Origin: CAYSPU01 sp964432995
GTDB taxonomy: Bacteria > Verrucomicrobiota > Verrucomicrobiia > Limisphaerales > JAHDYP01
Assembly (NCBI GenBank): GCA_964432995.1
Contig: CAYSPU010000217.1
Location: forward strand, 1 to 10,189
DNA: 10,189 bases
Direction of reading: 5' to 3'
Below, in pieces: positions 6,358-10,189 of this stretch. The stretch's first letter is position 1, and every line of letters begins with the position of its first letter. The translations under genes and the position numbers were made by a program. The notes under the pieces are model-generated. The model worked only from the letters and a program-made list of their open reading frames with translations. It searched no databases and was not told the DNA's origin.

Positions 6358-7740
6358 ATGTTCGAGAAGATCCTCGTCGCCAACCGCGGAGAAATCGCCG
6401 TCCGCATCATCCGCGCCTGCAAGGAACTCAACATCAAAACGGTGGCGGTCTACTCCGAGGCAGACGCCAATTCGATGCACGTTCAACTGGCTGACGAGGC
6501 CATTTGTATCGGTAAAGCTCCGAGCGGTGATAGCTACCTCAGAATCGACCGGGTCGTCAGCGCCGCCGAAATCACCGACGTCGACGCCATCCACCCCGGC
6601 TACGGGTTCCTTGCGGAGAACGCCCACTTCGCTGATATCTGCGAGAACTGCAACATCCGGTTTATCGGACCGAGTTCGCGGGCGATGAACGCCTTGGAGA
6701 ACAAGGCTCTCAGTCGTGCCCTGGCCAAGAAGGCGGGTGTCCCTACCCCACCGGGCTCGGAGGACGTTGTGGAAACGGAGCAGGAGGCCAAGGAAACCGC
6801 CAAGCGAATCGGCTATCCGGTCATGATCAAGGCCATTGCCGGCGGTGGCGGCCGCGGCATGCGCGTTGCCCACAACGACATCTCGCTGGTGAAAGGCTTC
6901 TACACCGCCCGCCTGGAAGCCGAAAAGGCCTTCGGCAACTCCGGCGTCTACATCGAGAAATACATCGAGAACCCGCACCATATTGAATTCCAAATCCTCG
7001 GCGACGCCCGGGGCAACTTCGTCCACCTTGGCGAACGCGACTGCTCCATCCAACGAAGGAATCAGAAGATCGTCGAAGAGACGCCCTCCCCTCTGATCGA
7101 GCACCGCTTCAAGGACTTGCGCAAGAAAATGGGGAAGGCGGCGCTCCGTATCGCCGAGACCGCCAACTACACCAACGCCGGCACCGTGGAGTTCATCGTC
7201 GACGATAGCGGCAACTTCTACTTCCTCGAAGTCAACAAACGAATCCAGGTCGAACACCCCATCACCGAGGAGGTCACGGGAATCGACATCGTCAAACAAC
7301 AAATCCTCATCGCCATGGGTGAGCCCCTCAAGCTCTCCGCCAGCGACGTCTCCTTTCGAGGTCATTCCATCGAGTGCCGTATCAACGCGGAAGACCCCTT
7401 CGACGACTTCAGACCCAGCCCCGGCCGAATCGAGATGTACTACGCTCCGGGCGGCCGCGGCGTTCGCCTCGAAAGCCACGTCTATGCCGGCTACGTGATC
7501 CCCACCACCTACGATTCCCTCATCTCCAAGCTCATCACCACGGGCAAGGACCGCCGCGAAGCCATGGACAAGATGAGCCGGGCCTTGGGCGAATACCTGA
7601 TCACGGGCATCAAGACCACCATCCCCTTCGAACAGGCCATCCTCCAAGACCCCAACTTCCGTCGGGGGGTGTATTCGACGAGCTTTGTGGAGCAACTGCT
7701 CGGCGGCGCACGCCGCGAACTGATCGAAGAAAAGGCCTAG
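6358..7740 (+). CDS. accC: Biotin carboxylase subunit of acetyl-CoA carboxylase
   Basis: This enzyme carboxylates biotin on AccB using ATP and bicarbonate. The 460 residues compare with 449 in Escherichia coli. Order of domains: N-terminal pre-ATP-grasp (MFEKILVANRGEIAVRIIRA); ATP-grasp with K158 and the glycine-rich GGGGRGM loop (162-168); metal ligands E278 and E291; and the catalytic region RIQVEHP with R295 and E299, equivalent to E. coli R292 and E296. The C-terminal domain shows HSIECRINAEDP and SPGRI. Where most relatives read N-T-R or N-P-R, this protein has N293-K294-R295; K294 is not a known catalytic position. The ATG at 6358 begins exactly at the family's usual N-terminus. The frame is open further upstream, but that portion is not protein-like. 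No Shine-Dalgarno site is visible. Pyruvate carboxylase or propionyl-CoA carboxylase subunits are less likely given the neighbouring accB and the short length. Confidence 0.96.
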   Translation: MFEKILVANRGEIAVRIIRACKELNIKTVAVYSEADANSMHVQLADEAICIGKAPSGDSYLRIDRVVSAAEITDVDAIHPGYGFLAENAHFADICENCNIRFIGPSSRAMNALENKALSRALAKKAGVPTPPGSEDVVETEQEAKETAKRIGYPVMIKAIAGGGGRGMRVAHNDISLVKGFYTARLEAEKAFGNSGVYIEKYIENPHHIEFQILGDARGNFVHLGERDCSIQRRNQKIVEETPSPLIEHRFKDLRKKMGKAALRIAETANYTNAGTVEFIVDDSGNFYFLEVNKRIQVEHPITEEVTGIDIVKQQILIAMGEPLKLSASDVSFRGHSIECRINAEDPFDDFRPSPGRIEMYYAPGGRGVRLESHVYAGYVIPTTYDSLISKLITTGKDRREAMDKMSRALGEYLITGIKTTIPFEQAILQDPNFRRGVYSTSFVEQLLGGARRELIEEKA

Positions 7741-7951
7741 TGCTTCGACTCGCAAGGAATGAAACAACGGCGACCGACCCGCAGCTCGCTCCGCACTCGC
7801 CCTGAGCCAGAAGCTCGTTCGCGAACTCGTGTGCCGAAGGACTAGTCCAGAAACGTCGCTCCCCCCGCCCGCTGACGCGATTCGCGGCCGATAGCCGGCG
7901 TCGGTTAAACCCCGCGGTTTCGCCCGGCCGCTCAACGAGAAGGCGCGAAAC
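7741..7951. other. Palindrome-rich intergenic spacer before thiE
   Basis: No gene, tRNA or convincing promoter was seen here. It contains two perfect 10-base palindromes, GTTCGCGAAC (7817-7826) and GGACTAGTCC (7839-7848), with centres 22 bases apart. Further on there is a bulged hairpin: GACGC 7874-7878 with GCGTC 7898-7902, and CGGC 7885-7888 with GCCG 7894-7897. A small stem follows (AAACC 7907-7911 with GGTTT 7916-7920). No T tract follows either stem. I looked for a thiamine-pyrophosphate riboswitch core (CUGAGA and related boxes) and did not find one. Confidence 0.4.
7937..7943 (+). promoter_or_regulatory. Shine-Dalgarno-like site for thiE
   Basis: GAGAAGG lies 8 bases before ATG 7952. 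It supports this start in a window where most starts lack such a site. Confidence 0.45.
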
Positions 7952-8629
7952 ATGCCTGACCCCACTCGACAACGCCTTCCGCTCAAGGCCATCTCGGACT
8001 GTCGGCTCTACACGTTCGTTGACACGGCCTACCTCCAGGGGCGACCGCCAGCCGATGTCCTGCGCGCCCTCTGCGACGGCGGCAGTGATGTCGTCCAACT
8101 GCGTGCCAAGGGCGAGCCGGAGTCCCGCGTTCTCGAACTGGCGGACGGGCTTCTGCCCATCGCCGAAGCCGCCGGGGTCTGGTTCGCGATCAACGACCAT
8201 CCATCGGTGGCGAGGCGGCTCCGGGCGCCTCTCTGCCATCTCGGCCAGGAAGACTTCTTCGACGCCGGCCACCGCCACGTCTCGGAACTCGCCGGCGCGG
8301 ACGCATCGCTCCACTTCGGTCTGAGCAGCCACAGGCCTGCCGACGCCCTGCGCGCCGCGGAAGCCGGCGCCGCTTATGTCGCCGTCGGCCCCGTCTACCC
8401 TACCGCCACCAAACCGGGGCGGCCCGCGGTCACGCTCGAATATGTTCGCTGGGCCGCCGCCAACTTGCGCCTACCGTGGTTTGCCATCGGCGGCATCAAT
8501 CTCGCCAACCTCGACGACGTCCTGGACGCCGGCGCCCGCCGCATTTGCGTTGTCTCGGCCATCCTTCAGGCCCCGGACATTGCTCGCGCTTGCCACGCCT
8601 TTCGCAACCGCCTACCGTCCGCATCATGA
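7952..8629 (+). CDS. thiE: Thiamine phosphate synthase
   Basis: This enzyme couples hydroxymethylpyrimidine diphosphate with the thiazole phosphate to make thiamine phosphate. The 225-residue TIM-barrel protein is close to the usual ~210-220. Visible family motifs are VVQLRAKG (Q49, R51, K53, diphosphate binding), INDHPSVA (D82, magnesium) and CHLGQEDF (D101, magnesium). These are followed by GLSSH, AYVAVGPVYPTATK (K154) and WFAIGGI with VVSAIL near the C-terminus. The PTATK motif and both aspartates favour true ThiE over the related TenI. The first ~15 residues are an extra polar leader, but the ATG has a ribosome-binding site. No other thi gene is in the window. The stop overlaps the next start by four bases (ATGA). 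Confidence 0.93.
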   Translation: MPDPTRQRLPLKAISDCRLYTFVDTAYLQGRPPADVLRALCDGGSDVVQLRAKGEPESRVLELADGLLPIAEAAGVWFAINDHPSVARRLRAPLCHLGQEDFFDAGHRHVSELAGADASLHFGLSSHRPADALRAAEAGAAYVAVGPVYPTATKPGRPAVTLEYVRWAAANLRLPWFAIGGINLANLDDVLDAGARRICVVSAILQAPDIARACHAFRNRLPSAS

Positions 8630-9528
8630 GCGTCGTCGTCGTCGGTACTGCTGCCCTGGATTCGATCAAGACCCCCACCCGGGAGAACCCCCGTCTCCTC
8701 GGAGGCTCCGGCTGTCATGCCGCCGTGGCGGCCAGCTTCTTCGCCCCCGCGGTGCGCCTCGTGGGAGTCGTGGGCGACGACTTCCCCAAACGCTATGTGG
8801 ATTTCCTCCGCAAGCGGAGGATCGACCTCGAGGGACTGGAATCCCGTCCCGGCAAGACCTTTCACTGGGCCGGCGAATACGAAGTGAACATGAATGTCCG
8901 CCGCACGCTCGCCACCGAGTTGGGTGTGCTGGCGGATTACCAACCGCACCTGCCCGCCGCGTGCCGCCGCAGCCCCTACGTCCTCCTCGCCAACAACGCG
9001 CCGAGCCTCCAACACCAGGCACTGAACCAGATCGTCCGCCCCCGATTGGTCGTCGCGGATTCGATGGACTTCTGGATCAATACCGCCCTGAAGGACCTGC
9101 TTCGCCTCCTGCGCCGGATCGATATCTTCGTGCTCAACGACAGCGAGGCTTGCCTCCTGACCGGCGAAGCCAACGCCATCACCGCTCTCAAGAAGATCCA
9201 CCACTTTGGCCCTCCGTATGTCATCGTGAAGAAGGGCGAACACGGCTCGGTCGTGTCCGGACCGGACGGCCTGTTCCTGGCGCCGGCCTATCCTCTCGAC
9301 CAGGTGGTGGACCCGACCGGCGCCGGCGACTCCTTCGTGGGCGCCATGCTCGGCTACCTCGCCCGACAGCGGGGCGCCGTCCGCCAACACCTCCGCGCCG
9401 CCGTCCTGCACGGCAGCGTCGCGGCCTCCTTCTGCTGCGAGGGATTCGGCCTGAACCGCACCGCTCGCGTCACGCCCGCCGCCGTCCGCCAGCGCGTCCG
9501 CGCCCTCCAACGCATGATCCGCGTGTAA
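8626..9528 (+). CDS. PfkB-family (ribokinase-like) kinase, substrate unknown
   Basis: The 300-residue product is an ATP-dependent kinase of the ribokinase/PfkB superfamily. The N-terminal glycine motif is LLGGSGCHAAVAASFF (the usual GGxxxNxA, with histidine in place of asparagine). VGVVGDDFPKRYVDFL follows. FVLNDSEACLLTGE is the usual mid-protein N-x-x-E region. The C-terminal signature VVDPTGAGDSFVGAMLGYLA carries the anion hole G232-A233-G234 and the catalytic base D235. The substrate cannot be read from sequence. The ATGA overlap with thiE invites a thiamine-related guess (ThiD belongs to the same superfamily), but the motifs are those of PfkB sugar/nucleoside kinases, so I do not call it ThiD. 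The ATG at 8626 starts the canonical first strand (VVVVGTAALD); the open frame further upstream lies inside thiE. The next gene starts 3 bases after the stop. Confidence 0.88.
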   Translation: MSVVVVGTAALDSIKTPTRENPRLLGGSGCHAAVAASFFAPAVRLVGVVGDDFPKRYVDFLRKRRIDLEGLESRPGKTFHWAGEYEVNMNVRRTLATELGVLADYQPHLPAACRRSPYVLLANNAPSLQHQALNQIVRPRLVVADSMDFWINTALKDLLRLLRRIDIFVLNDSEACLLTGEANAITALKKIHHFGPPYVIVKKGEHGSVVSGPDGLFLAPAYPLDQVVDPTGAGDSFVGAMLGYLARQRGAVRQHLRAAVLHGSVAASFCCEGFGLNRTARVTPAAVRQRVRALQRMIRV

Positions 9529-9531
9529 ACC

Positions 9532-10062
9532 ATGAAGATCCAGGCCCTCCACATCGGACAACAGGTTCGCCACCCGCAGTATGGCTTGGGAACCGTCCGC
9601 GCCCTCAACGAGCACACCGCGGACCTCCAGTTCGCCGACGGACGCCGCACCGTCGAACCCGACGCCAGCAATGTGGAACCGGCGGAGGCGTCCGCCGCCA
9701 TCACGGGCCTCGAGCTCCCCTTGCGCCAACTCGTGCGCGACGTCGTCGGCGACACCGTCCGGGCGCTCGGCCTCCAATCGCCCGATGCCGTGGTGGACCG
9801 CCTCGGGAGCCGCTGGCACGGCGGCAAACTCGTGTTGCACCCGGCGGATCCGGCCCTGCAAACCAAGGACCTTCCCCTCGAGGTTTTCTTCCACAAAATC
9901 GTCATGGTGCGCAACCAGCTCCGCGTCCTCGAGCAGAAGATCAACGCCCACGAGAAACTCACCGAAGGCGAGAAGATCGACATGCAGCAGTACATCAGCC
10001 GGTGCTATGGTTCCTTGACCACCTTCAACCTCTTGTTCAAGGACCAGGAGGAACATTTCTAG
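9532..10062 (+). CDS. Uncharacterised protein with SH3/Tudor-like N-terminus
   Basis: I do not recognise this 176-residue protein. It has no signal peptide or membrane segment and should be cytoplasmic. Residues ~7-40 (GQQVRHPQYGLGTV, then LQFADGRRTV) have the pattern of small SH3/Tudor-like barrels at the ends of UvrD/PcrA-type helicases and in CarD-like proteins, which contact nucleic acid or RNA polymerase. The rest is mostly helical and charged, with an aromatic-rich end (ISRCYGSLTTFNLLFKDQEEHF). The region around residues 115-150 (VFFHKIVMVRNQLRVLEQKI) could form a coiled coil. It starts 3 bases after the pfkB stop with no visible ribosome-binding site, so it is probably co-translated with thiE-pfkB. 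Codon use matches its neighbours. A DNA- or RNA-binding role is only a guess from the N-terminal pattern. Confidence 0.8.
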   Translation: MKIQALHIGQQVRHPQYGLGTVRALNEHTADLQFADGRRTVEPDASNVEPAEASAAITGLELPLRQLVRDVVGDTVRALGLQSPDAVVDRLGSRWHGGKLVLHPADPALQTKDLPLEVFFHKIVMVRNQLRVLEQKINAHEKLTEGEKIDMQQYISRCYGSLTTFNLLFKDQEEHF

Positions 10063-10135
10063 AGTCCTTGAAGTTCAGAACACGTTGTTGACAGATCAAG
10101 TTCTGAATTCGGTGTTTCAGGATTCAAGGACTCTA
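10060..10135. repeat. Strong inverted repeat overlapping the last stop codon
   Basis: TAGAGTCCTTGAA (10060-10072) pairs perfectly over 13 bases with TTCAAGGACTCTA (10123-10135). After a 6x6 internal loop, AACAC (10079-10083) pairs with GTGTT (10112-10116). An alternative inner stem is TTCAGAAC (10074-10081) with GTTCTGAA (10100-10107). The first three bases are the stop codon of the preceding gene. The interior (about 10073-10122) is clearly more AT-rich than surrounding DNA, and there is no T tract. It could work as a 3'-end structure, but its shape and base composition also fit a small non-autonomous repeat element inserted at a gene end. Bases 10136-10189 after it hold nothing I can support. 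Confidence 0.65.
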
Positions 10136-10189
10136 TAGGCGAGGCGGCGGCAGAGGCGGAACCGAATGGCCGTCAGATGTCCAAGTGAA

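Noticed and set aside
7741..7951. Thiamine-pyrophosphate riboswitch or tRNA ahead of thiE
   Set aside because: No THI-box core sequences, no T-loop motif and no cloverleaf could be found; only simple palindromes.
6115..7992. Minus-strand open frame of about 625 codons opposite accB-accC
   Set aside because: It is an antisense shadow of two certain genes. The product is low-complexity, rich in Gly/Asp/Val, with no family motif, as expected opposite GC-rich third positions.
8376..10091. 571-codon + strand frame across thiE, pfkB and the last gene
   Set aside because: Extreme Arg/Pro content and overlap with three genes in the correct frame mark it as a shadow.
10088..10116. Consensus -35 hexamer TTGACA at 10088-10093
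   Set aside because: No acceptable -10 box lies 16-18 bases downstream, and it falls inside the hairpin element.
10166..10189. ATG at 10166 after a purine-rich stretch, possible start of a following gene
   Set aside because: Only eight codons are visible before the window ends; nothing distinguishes it from chance.
1..10189. CRISPR array, prophage, transposase, toxin-antitoxin or defence cassette
   Set aside because: No direct-repeat array or relevant protein motif was found. All confident genes are metabolic, replicative or envelope-related with uniform base composition.

Overview
This is a high-GC window with tightly packed genes, all real ones on the + strand. It looks like ordinary chromosomal housekeeping and biosynthesis rather than a mobile or defence region. 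The gene style suggests the Verrucomicrobiota or a PVC-group relative: few Shine-Dalgarno sites, GC-rich third positions, an exported LamG-like protein, and aroQ-accB-accC in a row. That placement is inferred from gene content and protein flavour, not from a marker phylogeny.

Layout. Positions 1-1281 hold the 3' part of an acetolactate synthase large subunit (ilvB), cut by the window edge. Its end carries the ribosome-binding site of an exported LamG/DUF1080-like protein with a Cache-like C-terminus (1284-2457). A 10-N assembly gap breaks that gene near its end and shifts the apparent frame. The 274-base spacer 2458-2731 holds an imperfect inverted repeat (2525-2617) and a possible promoter abutting the next gene. 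Next come a DNA polymerase III delta-prime subunit (holB, 2732-3763), an O-antigen ligase/polymerase-type membrane protein (3781-5169) and type II 3-dehydroquinate dehydratase (aroQ, 5166-5606, ATGA overlap). The 179-base spacer after aroQ has a good sigma-70-like promoter followed by a terminator-like hairpin with a T tract. Both lie ahead of accB (5786-6289) and accC (6358-7740), which encode the biotin carrier and biotin carboxylase of acetyl-CoA carboxylase. A palindrome-rich 211-base spacer (7741-7951) precedes thiE (7952-8629), a pfkB-family kinase (8626-9528, ATGA overlap) and a small protein with an SH3/Tudor-like start (9532-10062). A strong hairpin (10060-10135) overlaps the last stop codon. 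The remaining 54 bases show no supportable gene.

How the genes fit together. The window covers branched-chain amino acid, aromatic amino acid, fatty acid and thiamine biosynthesis, plus replication and surface-polysaccharide export. There are three probable transcription blocks: ilvB with the exported protein; holB-ligase-aroQ; and accB-accC, with thiE-pfkB-hypothetical either continuing it or forming a fourth. I found no CRISPR, phage, transposase, toxin or defence gene. The points most worth checking are the accBC leader, the two inverted-repeat elements, the exported protein broken by the gap, and the uncharacterised protein at the 3' end.
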